A stretch of 64,000 bases of DNA from Klugiella xanthotipulae (GCF_006716695.1 NZ_VFPN01000002.1:558001-622000); one strand, 5' to 3'; numbered from the stretch's first letter, positions 29,401 to 36,652 are shown. Made by a program: numbers and translations. The notes: a model not told the origin generated them from the letters alone.

Positions 29401-32400
29401 CGAGAGAACTGCTGGGGGCCGCGCTGAGGGAGGCGGCCTGCCCGGGAACGGGGTTGCCGTTGGCATCCGCGAGGGTCACGGTGACGGTGTGCTGCCCGAT
29501 GCCCACGGGCACATCACCCGTTGTCACACTCACCCGGCTGCCCGGGTGACCGAGGTCAACCGCACCGGCCGCAAAGTTGGCCGTCACGGTACCCACGGCC
29601 AGGGTGCCGTCGAAGAGGGCCGTCACTTCCTGCGCCCCCGCCTCGGCCGAGCGCACGAGCGCGGTGTAGGTGCCCGGAGTTCCCGTCTCGGCAAAGCTGG
29701 TCACGGTGGCGGCACCGCTGGCGTTATCCGCAACGGAGGCGGACAGCCGGGCCGCCGCACCCGTGACCGGGTTGTGGTTGGTATCGGCGAGCACCACGGT
29801 CACCTGGTGGAACGCGCTGCCGTTGGCGAGACGGTTACCACTGTCGTCGATGGTGATCGCGGAGAATCCGTCGCCCACCACGGGGGCATCCGCGACAAAG
29901 ACCGCATTGGGGTTGCCGCCCGCGAGCAGGCTGATCACCCGACTCACCCCACCATCGTCGAGCAGGGACACACTCATGCCTTTGGGCCCGGTCGTGGTGG
30001 AGGTGACGGGGGCGGTGTACTCCCCGGCGGTCGCGGTCTCGGTGAAGGTTCCCACCGTCACACCCGAGGCCGGTGCCGCGGCCGCGGAGAGGGCGCTCGC
30101 CCATCCCGTAGCCGGGTCGCCTGTCACGTCGATCAGTCGAACCGTGATGCTGTGCGGTGCGGTGCCATTGGCCACCACCCCGCCCGAGGACACGGTGTAG
30201 TTGGTGTCAGCGGAGGCCAGGTCGATCAGCACGCGGGCGAAGGTGACCTCCTGCGGGGAGTCAGCGATCTCCTCCGTACCGTTCACCCGGGCCCCCACCG
30301 GATAGCTCCCGGCCGTGGCGCTCGTCAGGGAGAGCGTGGCCACACCGGAGGCGTCGGTCACGGCGGTCACGGTCACACCAGCCCCACCCACGGTGCCGCT
30401 TCCGCTGGCAACCGTGCCGGTCGGCACGTCAAAGGTGACCGGCGCGTTGCTTACGAGAGCCCCGGCGGCATTCTGCACGGTCGCGGTGAGGGTGTTCAGG
30501 GACTCCCCATCGGCCAGCTGGTTGTCCTGAGTGACGGCGAGCGTGGAGGAGGCCGCGACGGGCCGGTCGTTATCGGTCACGCTCACGCTCACCGAGCTCA
30601 GCAGTAGTCCATCAAACTCGGGGTCCTCCGAGGTGACGTCGAGGTCCAGGGTCACGCCACGCGTACCGTCCACCGTGAGGTTGTCGATGGCCTGCACCGG
30701 AACATCCACGTAGCGGTCAATCGTGTCGAGCGTGGGCTCAACGGTACTCAGGTTAGCGTGGGTGGGTATCACCCTGGCGATACCGGCGGCGGTCTGCGGT
30801 GGTGCGGGGGTGGGCAGCGCGGCATCCGGCACCAGCCCAGACCACACCTGGTTGAGGAAGACGGGGGCCGAGGGGGCCTTGATCACGCGGTCGGAGCCGT
30901 CCACCGAGAGGTTAGAAACCCGGAAGGTGGCGCTGGCGCTGCCCGGCTCCGCGACGGTGAGGTTGAGCGGGTCGGGGGCGGTGATCGCGAGCGGTGAATT
31001 GTAGAGCACGGAGTGGTCCACACTCGCCCCGGGGATCCCGGTGGTCTGGCCGCTATCGCTGTACCCGGCAAAGTTGAGCGGGGCCACCGTGGTGTTTGCG
31101 GCCCCCACGCTCACGTTGCCCGTGCTGTCGTTGATGGCCGCAGCCGGGATGGTGGGCACGATGGTTCCGGTGCCATTGGCCTTCGCGACCAGCGTCCAGG
31201 TGGTGTCGGACACCTGAGTCAGCGATACCACCTGCTGACCGGGTGCTGTGCCCGAGAACACGATATCTGCGGCCGTGAGCCCGTTGCTGCCGAGCGGCTC
31301 CGAGGTGAGGATGTCGAAGCTCACGTTACGGAACGACGTGGGGTCTTCCTGGGTCGCCGAGATCGCCCCGCTCTCGCTGAACCACCCGCCCTGCTTGATC
31401 CAGGACTGTGGCGCGCAGGTATCGGCCCCCGTGGCCGCGAGCGTCCGCGAGTACTGCGAGGTGCGCCCCGTGGCCACCTCGGTTGTCTGCAACCGGACAA
31501 CGTTTCCGACCCCCACCCCCGTGTACGGCAGGCTGAACGTGGCGGGCAGGGCGGCCTGGGTGGTGCTGATCCGCCCCAGGTACTGTTCCAGGCCCACGTT
31601 ATCGCCGCCGGTGGCCGTTGTACGCCCCAGGTAGGCATCCACAGAGATGGCCTGGGTGGGGATGGCCGTGCCCCCCGTACCCGGTGGCGCAATCGTGAGA
31701 TCGATGCGACAGGTCTGCGGTGGGGTAGCGACCACGGCGGCCGCGCTCGGAAAGGCCGTGCGGATGGTGCCGTTTGAGGAGTTGTAAATGTTGTTATTGG
31801 TGGTCAGTGTGTTCTCGTTGGCGGCCGTGACGGTACCGGCAACCCGGGTCATGGTGTTGCGGAACGTGGGGTTTGTTGTGGTCGCCGGGAGGAGGGCCTC
31901 ATTGGACAGCTGTAGGGTGTTGTTTCCACCCACCACACGATTATTAAAAATCTGCACACCCGCCGTGGTGTTGTAGGTGCGCACCCAGGCGTAGTTGATG
32001 CCGCTGCCGCGCGTACCCGGGCCGGCATAGGTAAAGGTGTTGTCCCGCACGGTGGTGGTGGTCGCCCCGATGGCGTTCAGGATGATGGGGTTGACCGCCT
32101 GATTAACGGTTGCGGTGAAAGCGTTGCCCCGGATCATCATGTTGGTCCAGGTCCCACCAAGAAACGAGATCACATCGCTGCTCCCACCGTCAGCACCCCA
32201 GGCGCGCACAGTGTTGTTGGTCACGAGGATGTCACGCCCGGAGACGCTGGCGCTATAGTTACGCACAAAGTAGTTGTAGGCCGGGTCGTAGGTACCGCCG
32301 TTAACGGGCTGATCCCAGCTGCTGCGGTCAATGGTGAGACCGTCGATCACGAGCGACGCGTTTGAGGCGGGGGCCAGGAGCACGGCATCCCAGTAGCTGC

Positions 32401-33217
32401 GCTGAAAACGGATGTTCTGGATGGTCGTGTTCCGGGCCCCCTCCACGATCACCACACCGCGCTCAATCGCGTAGTTGGAGGGCAATGGCGGTGTCGTCGC
32501 CGGGTTGGCCACGGCCCCGTTGATGAGCGAGAAGTTCTGGGCCGTTGAGCCCACGTAGATACCCGCCTCGGCGCTCGTGAGCTTGGTGAAGTTGCGGAAC
32601 GTCTGGTTACTGCCGGTAAACAGGAGCACGTTGGAGCCCAAATCGGTGGCGAGCGTCCAGCCCAGCCGGTTCTGGAAGTCAAGGGTCACGTTGTTGTGCT
32701 TCACCCAGTAGCGCGAGACCGAGTCGAGGTCGATCACGCCGGCGATCCCGGCATCCGCCACCATACTGGTTGACATCTCGGGAACCTGCGGGGCCGGATT
32801 GTTGGTCGTATTCCAGTTCAGGTCGATCTCGGCGCTCGCGGCAAACGATCCGTTGATCAAGCGAATCTGGGGGGCGGGGGCGATCAGGATGCTCTCGCCC
32901 GCAGGCCGAGCGTTGGCCTCCTGAATCGCGGCGTACAGGGTGCAGGTGGCAACGGCGGGCACCCCCGCGGTGAACCGGGTGGCGCACACACCGTCGCCGG
33001 GGGCGGCATCCGCCACATCGCGCACATCGTTAACATAGAACGTCTGGCTGTAGCCGTTGTCCACCACCTCAGCCTGTGCGGCCGGGGACTGCACCAGGGC
33101 CAGGGAGGTCAGAGCCGAGAGGGTGAGGGCGATACTGAGCAGCGCGGCGAGGGCACGCCGCCCCCCGCCCGACGCTGCCGCGGCCACGTTTTTCGGATCT
33201 TTGGACGAGCGAATCAT
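17405..33217 (-). CDS. Giant cell-wall-anchored surface protein, 5270 residues, tandem Ig-like repeats
   Basis: Signal peptide at residues 1-49 (LALVQSPAAQA|E). A CSLREA-like start follows, with C78 and C92 (GDGVC...CTLYAAIQEANA). A beta-helix-like head rich in N/T/V ladders with NNTxxN motifs extends to about residue 470. A roughly 750-residue region of mixed Ig/Calx-like modules comes next, with cysteine pairs at TCRID and TCAPQ. About 35 tandem Big_1/invasin-like units fill residues about 1230-4980. One Cys-bridged Ig-like module (VTGCAEPG...GDDCRF) and a final beta domain with NFQPGEV follow. The tail is LSITG (5232-5236), a hydrophobic helix and RRRRERADAC, a sorting-signal layout. Likely a fibrous adhesin reaching far from the wall. 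No sortase gene is in the window. The antisense strand is open over long stretches but those frames are shadows. Confidence 0.9.
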   Translation of the reverse strand: MIRSSKDPKNVAAAASGGGRRALAALLSIALTLSALTSLALVQSPAAQAEVVDNGYSQTFYVNDVRDVADAAPGDGVCATRFTAGVPAVATCTLYAAIQEANARPAGESILIAPAPQIRLINGSFAASAEIDLNWNTTNNPAPQVPEMSTSMVADAGIAGVIDLDSVSRYWVKHNNVTLDFQNRLGWTLATDLGSNVLLFTGSNQTFRNFTKLTSAEAGIYVGSTAQNFSLINGAVANPATTPPLPSNYAIERGVVIVEGARNTTIQNIRFQRSYWDAVLLAPASNASLVIDGLTIDRSSWDQPVNGGTYDPAYNYFVRNYSASVSGRDILVTNNTVRAWGADGGSSDVISFLGGTWTNMMIRGNAFTATVNQAVNPIILNAIGATTTTVRDNTFTYAGPGTRGSGINYAWVRTYNTTAGVQIFNNRVVGGNNTLQLSNEALLPATTTNPTFRNTMTRVAGTVTAANENTLTTNNNIYNSSNGTIRTAFPSAAAVVATPPQTCRIDLTIAPPGTGGTAIPTQAISVDAYLGRTTATGGDNVGLEQYLGRISTTQAALPATFSLPYTGVGVGNVVRLQTTEVATGRTSQYSRTLAATGADTCAPQSWIKQGGWFSESGAISATQEDPTSFRNVSFDILTSEPLGSNGLTAADIVFSGTAPGQQVVSLTQVSDTTWTLVAKANGTGTIVPTIPAAAINDSTGNVSVGAANTTVAPLNFAGYSDSGQTTGIPGASVDHSVLYNSPLAITAPDPLNLTVAEPGSASATFRVSNLSVDGSDRVIKAPSAPVFLNQVWSGLVPDAALPTPAPPQTAAGIARVIPTHANLSTVEPTLDTIDRYVDVPVQAIDNLTVDGTRGVTLDLDVTSEDPEFDGLLLSSVSVSVTDNDRPVAASSTLAVTQDNQLADGESLNTLTATVQNAAGALVSNAPVTFDVPTGTVASGSGTVGGAGVTVTAVTDASGVATLSLTSATAGSYPVGARVNGTEEIADSPQEVTFARVLIDLASADTNYTVSSGGVVANGTAPHSITVRLIDVTGDPATGWASALSAAAAPASGVTVGTFTETATAGEYTAPVTSTTTGPKGMSVSLLDDGGVSRVISLLAGGNPNAVFVADAPVVGDGFSAITIDDSGNRLANGSAFHQVTVVLADTNHNPVTGAAARLSASVADNASGAATVTSFAETGTPGTYTALVRSAEAGAQEVTALFDGTLAVGTVTANFAAGAVDLGHPGSRVSVTTGDVPVGIGQHTVTVTLADANGNPVPGQAASLSAAPSSSLGTGTVTGFVETGTPGTYTATVTSTLAGAKAITTRLGASAVTLGGNGTATFVAGTVDLTNTASNYTVSDGDVTVLAGEHGVTVTLADEFGNPVSGRAADLEAATAGDLGSGDIGDFVETALPGTYRALVTSSVSGDKVITATLAGDDLTLDGNDTATFVAAGVDVDNIGTRYHVSVGDEVVGTGTHTITVTLSDSNGNPVSGQAEGIESTTLDPLGTGTISTFTETGVEGTYTATITSSVTGGKFVTTVFGAEDLTVLLDGNDTATFVSAPVSLSASGFEVSTGSQTAGTGSHTATIRLADALGNPVPGAAADLAATTGTPDGVSISAVTETLTPGTYSATISSTSAGAKGIAVTYVGNTVPATGNATALFVAGSVDLGNALTDYTVSGGSVSVSGGTHSITVRLADAQGNPVAARAPQLAAAAADSLGTGSIGLFVEGIPGSYTAPVTSSLAGEKAITVTYGGDPVSLEGNGIASFVSGGVAPGNVNTRYSVSGGNQPVGTGSHTVTVSLADSDGNPVSGEEAGISAESAGPLGTGSFSDFAETGTAGTYTATISSTLAGGKPVTVSFGGTPLALEGNGTATFIAGGFDLSNPASGYVVSAGSVSVSGGSHSVTVTLGDQFGNPVSGQAFQMVATTAAALGTGTVSGFSETGTAGTYTATITSSNAGAKPITATLGGDDLALLGNGTATFIAGGVSTANAGTRFSVSGGFVPAGTGSHTITVTLADALGNPVSDQAVGINASTTGDLGTGTVTPFAETGTAGTYLATITSTSSGGKTIAVSFGGSGVTTVSNNVANFSAGEVDPASPFTGYAVSTGEASVSGGSHTVTVTLADALGNPVTGQAAALAADTADPLGTGILTGFTETSTEGTYTATITSSVSGGKTVTATFQSGALTLLGNSTATFVAGSIDTGNAGTHYSVSTGDQPVGTGSHTITVLLADALGNPVSGQAAVLTAQSANSLGDGSFSVFTETGTAGTYEATVTATLVGDKVLTAQVNGDPISLTGNDTATFVAGSVDLASAGTAYSVSTGDETVVTGEHTVTVTLEDSLGNPVSGREADLAANTADPLGTGSFGDFTETATAGTYEATITSSLAGAKAITVTLSSEALTAAGNSIATFVAGAVDPGNAGTSFTVSGGNQPVSTGTHTVTVRLADAGGNPISGQAAALLATTTDPLGTGSVLGFTETLTPGTYEASLSSTVSGGKVITVTVAGEDITLSGNGTATFIAGAVDLSNSGSVYAVSGGSQTVGSGGHTVTVTLADEFGNPVPGQAAELGAATTDPLGTGTVSPFTESGTAGSYTATVTSTVSGSKTITATLSSTDITLGGNGIALFAAGVVDLGNSGSSFAVSTGNASIAGGSHLITVTLADALGNPVPGQASGLDADTLDPLGSGTVSPFTESVTTPGTYTATITSSVSGGKNVTVLLGTDPVFLVGNNVATFIAGGVDLTSPDTRYTVSTGNETVGTGTHTVTVTLVDAAGNPVPGQAATLTTDTTGSLGTGTVSPFTETDTDGTYTATITSTVSGDKVLTVLLGGSPITVGDNDTAVFVAGAVDLGNPATRYFVSEGEQTVGSGSHTITVQLVDSLDNPVTGQAATLTPATTGDLGTGTLTGFVETATAGTYTATVIATVPGPKPVTVTAGGPFVTLDGNGTALFVPGGVDLGDAGSGFVVSEGEVSIEAGEHSVTVTLADALGNPVSGRASDLLATTPGDLGVGGGITVFTETATGGTYTAIITSTVSGDKTVAVTLAGDSVTASGNAVAAFIAGGVDPDNAGTGFSVSTGEQVVGAGSHTVTVTLADVAGNPVTGSAAGLLAVATGLGTGDITDFTETGTLGTYTASVTATLAGSKVVSVTYGGSDLTADGNDTAVFVASGISLANSSSVYSVSAGDVSVDGGAHAVTVTLADEFGNPVSGEAANLVATTTDPLGSGTVSPFSETAPVGTYRATITSSVAGLKVVTATLSGDPITLDGNDTARFIAGGVDPDNGGTTYSVSTGPETVSVGSHTVTVTLADADGNPVSGQASGIDADTRDDLGLGTITGFIETDTDGTYTATITSTVSGEKTVTVVYGADPVTLVGNGVASFVAGAIDFDNAGTAFTVSSGDESVSTGEHTVTVTLSDDLGNPVPGQAAGLDADTADSLGTGSFSAFTESAGAPGTYTATVTSTLAGDKDITVTLGVNSVQASGNSVASFIAGGVDLANSGSGYSVSTGDASVDGGSHTVTVTLADEFGNPVSDAAGTLLADATGDLGSGTISVFTELGGTPGTYTASVTSSLAGDKTITVTLSGDDVTASGNTVATFIAGGVDTGNPGTRFSVSGGTEVVGLGAHTVTVTLADADGNPVSGAAAGLTLDTASAIGTGSLGTFTETATDGTYTATVTSSVAGDKTMTVDYAGDAVSASGNAIASFIAGDVDLAAVGSGYSVSTGDETVGTGSHTVTVTLVDALDNPVSGRAADLVADTVSDLGTGTFSAFTEVAGTPGSYTATVTATVAGVKAITVTLSGDDMTLGGNGNATFIAGVVNLATSGTEYTVSTGDETVGTGSHTVTVTLLDSLGNGVPGQAALLVGAAADLGTGGVSSFTPTADAGVYEATITSSVAGDKAVTVAFDGDAVAASGNTTAAFVAGGVDLGNAGTAYSVSGGDEIVGTGSHTVTVTLADDLGNPVSGQAAQLLGAATGLGTGTVTGFVETATLGTYTATITSSVSGSKAVTVTLGGDPVPLSGNGSAAFIAGAVDLGNAGSSYSVSGGSVSVAGGSHLVTILLADDLGNPVPGQAATLLAAAANLGTGSVSAVTESATVPGSYEATVTSSVSGDKAVTVTLGGDAVTLSGNGTATFAAGGVDPGNANTTFDVSTGDQPVGTGSHTITVRLADAAGNPVPEEAAALSADTVSPLGSGSFSGFTESATVPGTYTATVTSSVSGGKVITVLFGADPVAALGNATAAFVAGGVDLTNPGTSYSVSTGSQPVGSGEHTVTILLADDLGNPVPGQAAGLVAGSSGLGTGTVGAVTESGTAGTYTATITSTVSGLKPVTVTLGGEAVAASGNTDAAFIAGAVDPGNPGTSYSVSGGQVSVSGGSHLVTILLVDALGNPAPGHAAESVATTAANLGTGSVSAVTETGTPGTYTATVTSSVAGDKAITATVGAVPITLLGNGTAVFIAGGVDPGNSGTSFSVSGGDETVGAGSHTLTVLLADAEGNPVPDQAGCLAAGTTDGLGTGTIGVFTETATAGTYEASITSTSAGNKTMTVTCGASDLSAVGNDVASFVAATVDPSGLGTSFEVSTGEETVGTGSHSVTVTLADAFGNPVSGQAALIVPSTADPLGTGTVTGVVESGTAGVYTATITSTVAGDKTIGVTFDGTAVTAGSNAVATFVAGGVDLGSPDSSYSVSGGGVSVSGGSHLVTILLADALGNPVPGQAALLLASTTDGLGSGTVSTVIETGTPGTYTATVTSSLAGDKVIAVTLDGDAVTLSGNDTATFVPGGVDLSNSGTRFQLSGGSQTVGTGSHTVTVTLVDAGGNPVSGQAAGLSADSSPGLGQGGISGFTETGTPGTYTATITSTTAGQKTVTVFFGGSPITVAGSGVIEFVAGATDLGSPSSHYSVSVGSVPVGSATHTITVALTDEFGNPVSGETGLAAGTTGTLGTGTLSPFAETLTPGTYAATVTSTIAGTKPVTVTLDGDPVTLSGNGGALFVSAAADPAQTVIEATSPVSANGSDYSTVTVSLFDQFGNPVTQQVPVTVTSTLGTAGATAYQGGGVYTAQLRSTTGGTATVSATVNGTPVTASAEVVFVDGTPPAPPALDPTDGSTVTGCAEPGSTVTVYDANGTVIGTAVAGDDCRFVVTLSPPQQPGSEITVTVTDLNGNVSDSVTIRVGLLWMELEGDPITVGGIQRAYGHNFQPGEVVSGLIQSDPISLGTQVADESGDVAFEIRIPDSFELGVHTITLSGGFSGSVDESFTVIAKKPGLSITGAGDGLPLALGGLGLLVGGLVLVLVRRRRERADAC
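18270..29520 (-). repeat. About 35 tandem Ig-like units, period about 321 bp (107 residues)
   Basis: Each unit runs through SVSxGxxxVGTGSHTVTVTLAD, xxGNPVSGQAA, LGTGTVSxFTETGTAGTYTATITS, SGxKxVTVTLGG and GNGTATFVAGGVD, the pattern of invasin/intimin-type (Big_1) domains. Units differ by substitutions and by 1-2 residue indels in the SLGTGT and ETGTAGTY loops. They are clearly homologous but not identical, so the array is not a recent expansion as a whole. Units 28, 31 and 34 share GGSHLVTILL, which suggests some blocks of three duplicated together. Unit 32 alone contains a cysteine pair. Confidence 0.9.
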
Positions 33218-33772
33218 GTGTGGTGGTGCCTTTCACCGGTGGCGACCCGACGAGGGCCGTCCTGAACAGAAGTGTGGAGTGGACTGGAGGCCACGGCTGA
33301 GGGCGTACAAACGGTCGTGAGTGGCATACACCGTCGTCGCGGCATCAACCCTGTGGCCTGAACCGTCTCCCCCGCGGGGCTAGCGGCTGCTGTATCGTCG
33401 CTTCCAATAAGCGCGGTGTGTGTCCACGATTCCCCCTCGGCACCGAGTCGGCACGTCTTAGTTGATATCCTGCCCACTGATTCGGTCACTATGACGAGGG
33501 CTGCGAAAAATTCACCCACAGAATTCACCCCACGGAGCATCCTCCGATCGGCAACAACAACGTGCGTCACGGCGGTACCCCCTCCGATTTAATACACCCC
33601 GTCCGCGCTACCCTGCGCCGACCTGATTCTGGCTCTTTCCGTACCAGAATGCGGAGTATGTGTTTCCAGGCTACCCACGGGAGCCCGCTGGCGCGAGTGT
33701 TCGGTAAAAAAATTTCTCCGCTTCTCTGCCGAACCCGCGCCGCGGTGGCCAACGCTGCAGTAACCTACCGAC
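33218..33772. other. Divergent intergenic region upstream of the giant surface gene
   Basis: About 555 bp between the giant gene and the META lipoprotein gene. The giant start has a GAAAGG ribosome site unusually far (11 nt) from its ATG. The long leader leaves room for regulation, and GC-rich segments at 33350-33430 can fold, but I recognise no named riboswitch. A 118-codon frame on the minus strand here looks non-coding. A poly-A/T patch near 33707-33717 lies before the META gene. Confidence 0.45.
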
Positions 33773-34147
33773 ATGAACCGAACACCGCTGATTGTTGTCT
33801 TGGCCGCAGCTACCGCCCTCCTCCTCGGCGGATGCGCAGCCCCCCTCAGCTCCGACCCCGGCGACCCGGTCGGCACCTGGGGCGATGCCGAGGCCCAGAA
33901 CACTCCGTTCCTCGTGGTTGACGCCGGCGGCACAATCAGCGGCTCGGACGGGTGCAACCGCTTGAGCGGCACCTGGAGTCAGGAGGGTGACACCGTCACC
34001 TTCGACCAGACGGCCTCCACCCTGATGGCCTGCGATGGCGTTGATCTGTGGCTCTCCGCGGCCCGCAGCGCCACGGTTGATGGCGACACGCTCACGGTGT
34101 CGAACGACACGAACGAAAAGATCGGCACGCTCACACGCACCCGGTAA
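33773..34147 (+). CDS. META-domain lipoprotein (HslJ-like)
   Basis: 124 residues. The signal peptide ends at LLLGGCAAP, a lipobox. The mature part is a short META/HslJ domain. Its features are VGTWGDAEAQNTPFLVVDAGGTISGSDGCNRLSGTWSQ and TLMACDG, the SDGCNxxxGxW and MACD signatures of the family. The two cysteines C61 and C88 are placed to form the family disulfide. HslJ relatives are linked to heat and novobiocin resistance in E. coli; the role in actinobacteria is unknown. No good ribosome site precedes the ATG. Convergent with the exporter gene, with only 8 bp between the two coding regions. Confidence 0.82.
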   Translation: MNRTPLIVVLAAATALLLGGCAAPLSSDPGDPVGTWGDAEAQNTPFLVVDAGGTISGSDGCNRLSGTWSQEGDTVTFDQTASTLMACDGVDLWLSAARSATVDGDTLTVSNDTNEKIGTLTRTR

Positions 34148-34163
34148 CCCCGAGGTTACTGGG
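34140..34163. terminator. Short shared hairpin between convergent genes
   Basis: CCCGGTAACC (34140-34149) pairs with GGTTACTGGG (34154-34163) with one mismatch. The stem spans the 8-bp gap and both stop codons, so it could end both transcripts. There is no T run. Confidence 0.4.
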
Positions 34164-35811
34164 CGGCAACGCCCGCGGACGGGGCTTCGTTCTCCAGTTC
34201 CCGTTCGTCCTCGCGGCGACCCGGCATCCGCCCGGCTGGCACGATTGCGAGCAGGGCAACCCCCGCGAGCCCGAGGAGCGAAATGTTGAGGGAGCGCAGT
34301 CGGGCGTCGGCGTTCACCTCCACCGCAGCCGCCACCTGGGCATCCGTGGCCGAGGTCTCCCCCAGCACACCCAGAAGTTGCTCGTTGGTGACGAAGTTGA
34401 CGTCGTCGATGTTCACCTCCGAGATAAGCTCCGGCGGCAACTCGGGATGCTCGGCGGCACTCGTCGCAATGAGTGTGCCCAGCATCCCCACCGCAAAGAC
34501 GCTCGCAACCGCAATCCCCACGCTGCCCGAGACGTTGTGCACCAGGCCACGCCACGCGCCCACATCGCCAGCCAGTTCCTTGGGCGCAGCCGACAGCAGG
34601 GTGTTGAACACGAGGGCAACGATTGAGCCCTGGCCGAGGCCCAGCGTGATGAGCCCCACGATCACGAAGAACTGCTCCCACTCGTTACGGATTGTGAACG
34701 CCAGGATAATCAGCCCGGCAGCGACCACCACAAACCCCACCCGGGCGAGCAGGCGCGGCGTGAACTTCTTATACAGCAGGGCAATAAATGTGCTCGACAG
34801 GAAGATGGACAGCGTATACGGGATCACCGAGATCGAGGTCTCGAAGCTCGACCGCCCCTGCACCACCTGGATGTACAGCGGGATGAGGAAGTTGGCTGCC
34901 GTGCCCACAAAGAGCATGGCGGACATGCACATCGTGACGGCACGCTCGGAACCGGTCGCGAGCACGCGCAGGTCGAAGATGCGCGGGGCACCGGTATCCC
35001 GGCCCCGACGCAGCCAGGTGAAGAAGAGCTGGCCCGCGATGAGCCCGAGCACGATCAGGACGGGCGCGGGTGAGACCCCCAGAATAGCGAAGGGGGCGGA
35101 GTCCGTGGCCAGCACAACACCCCAGGAGTTGAGTCCGCTGAAGCCGAAGCTCAGCAGGATGATGGACACGGCCGCGATGAGCGCGCCCACCCAGTCGATC
35201 ACAAGATGGGGCTGGGCCGGAATGGCTTTCAGCCGGAAACTCAGCAGCAGGTTAATCATGCCGATGGCGGCGACCAGCGCAAACGACCAGCGCCACCCAA
35301 TTGTTGAGGCGAAGGTGCCCGCAATCAGCAGGGCCAGCACCCCAGCGGCGGGGATAGCCGCCGCAAGAAAACCGATCGCCTTGGCCCGCTGCTCGCCCTG
35401 GAAGTTGGCGGCGATAAACACCGTGAGGGCCGGCGCGATGAGCGCAATAACGGCTCCCGAAGCGGCCTGCGCGATGAAGAGCATCGCCGGGGTGAGGCTG
35501 AGCGCCACGGCGGCCATCGCGGCGGCGTGGATCACCACGGCAATCTGAAAGACGCGGCGTGTGCCAAACCGCGCCCCCAGCTTGGCCCCCAGCAGGATGA
35601 AGGCGGCCATGGCAAAGGTGCCTGCCGTAATCGCGGTACCCACCGAGGTGGCGGGTGTGTCGAGGTCGGTTGTGATACCGGCCATCGAAACGGTCAGCGC
35701 GTTGACCGCGAAGGAGGCTTGGATCTGCGTGAGAACCACGACCACCATGGGCAGCCAGGAGGCCGCTGCCTCGGACCCGGCCGGTGCGTGTGAAACAGTC
35801 TGTGTGGTCAT
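34156..35811 (-). CDS. MFS drug exporter, DHA2 (14-TM, EmrB/QacA) family
   Basis: 551 residues with 14 hydrophobic segments expected. The N-terminal region has LTQIQASFAVNALTVSMAGITTDLDTPATSVGTAIT (helix 1, where this family usually has a D/N pair). It continues with GAKLGARFGTRRVFQ, the motif A loop, and PAAGVLALLIAGTFASTIGWRWSF, the motif C antiporter region with a neighbouring WRWSF. Such proteins export cationic dyes, antibiotics or detergents by proton antiport. The ATG at 35811 is preceded by GAAAGG. A large extracytoplasmic loop is predicted around residues 440-500. The drug specificity and any dedicated regulator are not evident. Confidence 0.87.
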   Translation of the reverse strand: MTTQTVSHAPAGSEAAASWLPMVVVVLTQIQASFAVNALTVSMAGITTDLDTPATSVGTAITAGTFAMAAFILLGAKLGARFGTRRVFQIAVVIHAAAMAAVALSLTPAMLFIAQAASGAVIALIAPALTVFIAANFQGEQRAKAIGFLAAAIPAAGVLALLIAGTFASTIGWRWSFALVAAIGMINLLLSFRLKAIPAQPHLVIDWVGALIAAVSIILLSFGFSGLNSWGVVLATDSAPFAILGVSPAPVLIVLGLIAGQLFFTWLRRGRDTGAPRIFDLRVLATGSERAVTMCMSAMLFVGTAANFLIPLYIQVVQGRSSFETSISVIPYTLSIFLSSTFIALLYKKFTPRLLARVGFVVVAAGLIILAFTIRNEWEQFFVIVGLITLGLGQGSIVALVFNTLLSAAPKELAGDVGAWRGLVHNVSGSVGIAVASVFAVGMLGTLIATSAAEHPELPPELISEVNIDDVNFVTNEQLLGVLGETSATDAQVAAAVEVNADARLRSLNISLLGLAGVALLAIVPAGRMPGRREDERELENEAPSAGVAAQ

Positions 35812-35971
35812 CAGTAACCTTTCACGCCCGACAACACACCCGTGTGTTGCGGTGCTGTTTTCTTATCCGGCGGACCCCCGCGACCCGCTCTGCACTTATT
35901 GTGACAGAAACGCGGTGCCGAGCGATATAGCATCGTCACGATCCGTTGTGATCGCCGCGCCGAATATCCGG

Positions 35972-36652
35972 CTACAGGTGGGTGAGGCCACTCCACAGCA
36001 GGATACCGGCGAGCATCAGCATCGCCACGCTCGTCACGGCGGCGGAGTAGCGCAGTAACCAGTCGCTCAGCGTCTCCAGCCCCGCCTCCACCCGTCGGTT
36101 GCCCCAGAAGTACGCCATGATGGGTGCCGCAATCGTGACCGAGGCGAGCACGCTGTACACAGCAATCGCCACGATACGCTCCGCGAGGCTCAGCCCGGGG
36201 GCGCTGATTACCACACCAGAGGCGACGGCGATGAGCAGGTTCTTGGGCCGCAGGGCGGAGTACACAAACCCGATCAGCACGGCACGCGCGGTGGTGAGCC
36301 GGTCAACAGCCGATACCCAGCGGGGCAGCTGGGCGGCACCGTCCCGGGGGCGGCGCAGCCACTGCACGAGCGTGACCACGATGAGTGCGGCCCCCAAGCC
36401 GATCTGCAGGTAGCCCCAGACGGGCGGCGCGTCGGCCGGTTCGCGGGCCGCGGCCGACACCGGGATGAGCGCCGCGAGCAGCGTAAACCCCGTCACGGCG
36501 ACCGCGATACCGCTGATCCAGCCGAAGGCGAAACCCACGCTCGCACTCGCGCTGCGGGGCGAGACGAGCAGCAGCACCGTGCCCATAATGGGCACCGGGC
36601 TGATCGCCACCCCCAGGCTCAGGGCAAACAGCTCCGCCAGGATGCCGTTCAT
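35972..36652 (-). CDS. Sap/GAP-family membrane protein (LysE-like fold)
   Basis: 226 residues from ATG 36652 with GAGGGGA upstream; the frame stays open to 36700. Six hydrophobic segments fit the family. The sequence MNGILAELFALSLGVAISPVPIMGTVLLLVSPR is typical of actinobacterial GAP/Sap (sulfolipid-addressing protein) members, and so is the RPKNLLIAVASGVVIS helix. Mycobacterial relatives move glycopeptidolipids or sulfolipids to the surface; other substrates are possible here. Separated from the cardiolipin synthase gene by about 67 bp on the same strand, so a lipid-related operon is plausible. Confidence 0.82.
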   Translation of the reverse strand: MNGILAELFALSLGVAISPVPIMGTVLLLVSPRSASASVGFAFGWISGIAVAVTGFTLLAALIPVSAAAREPADAPPVWGYLQIGLGAALIVVTLVQWLRRPRDGAAQLPRWVSAVDRLTTARAVLIGFVYSALRPKNLLIAVASGVVISAPGLSLAERIVAIAVYSVLASVTIAAPIMAYFWGNRRVEAGLETLSDWLLRYSAAVTSVAMLMLAGILLWSGLTHL

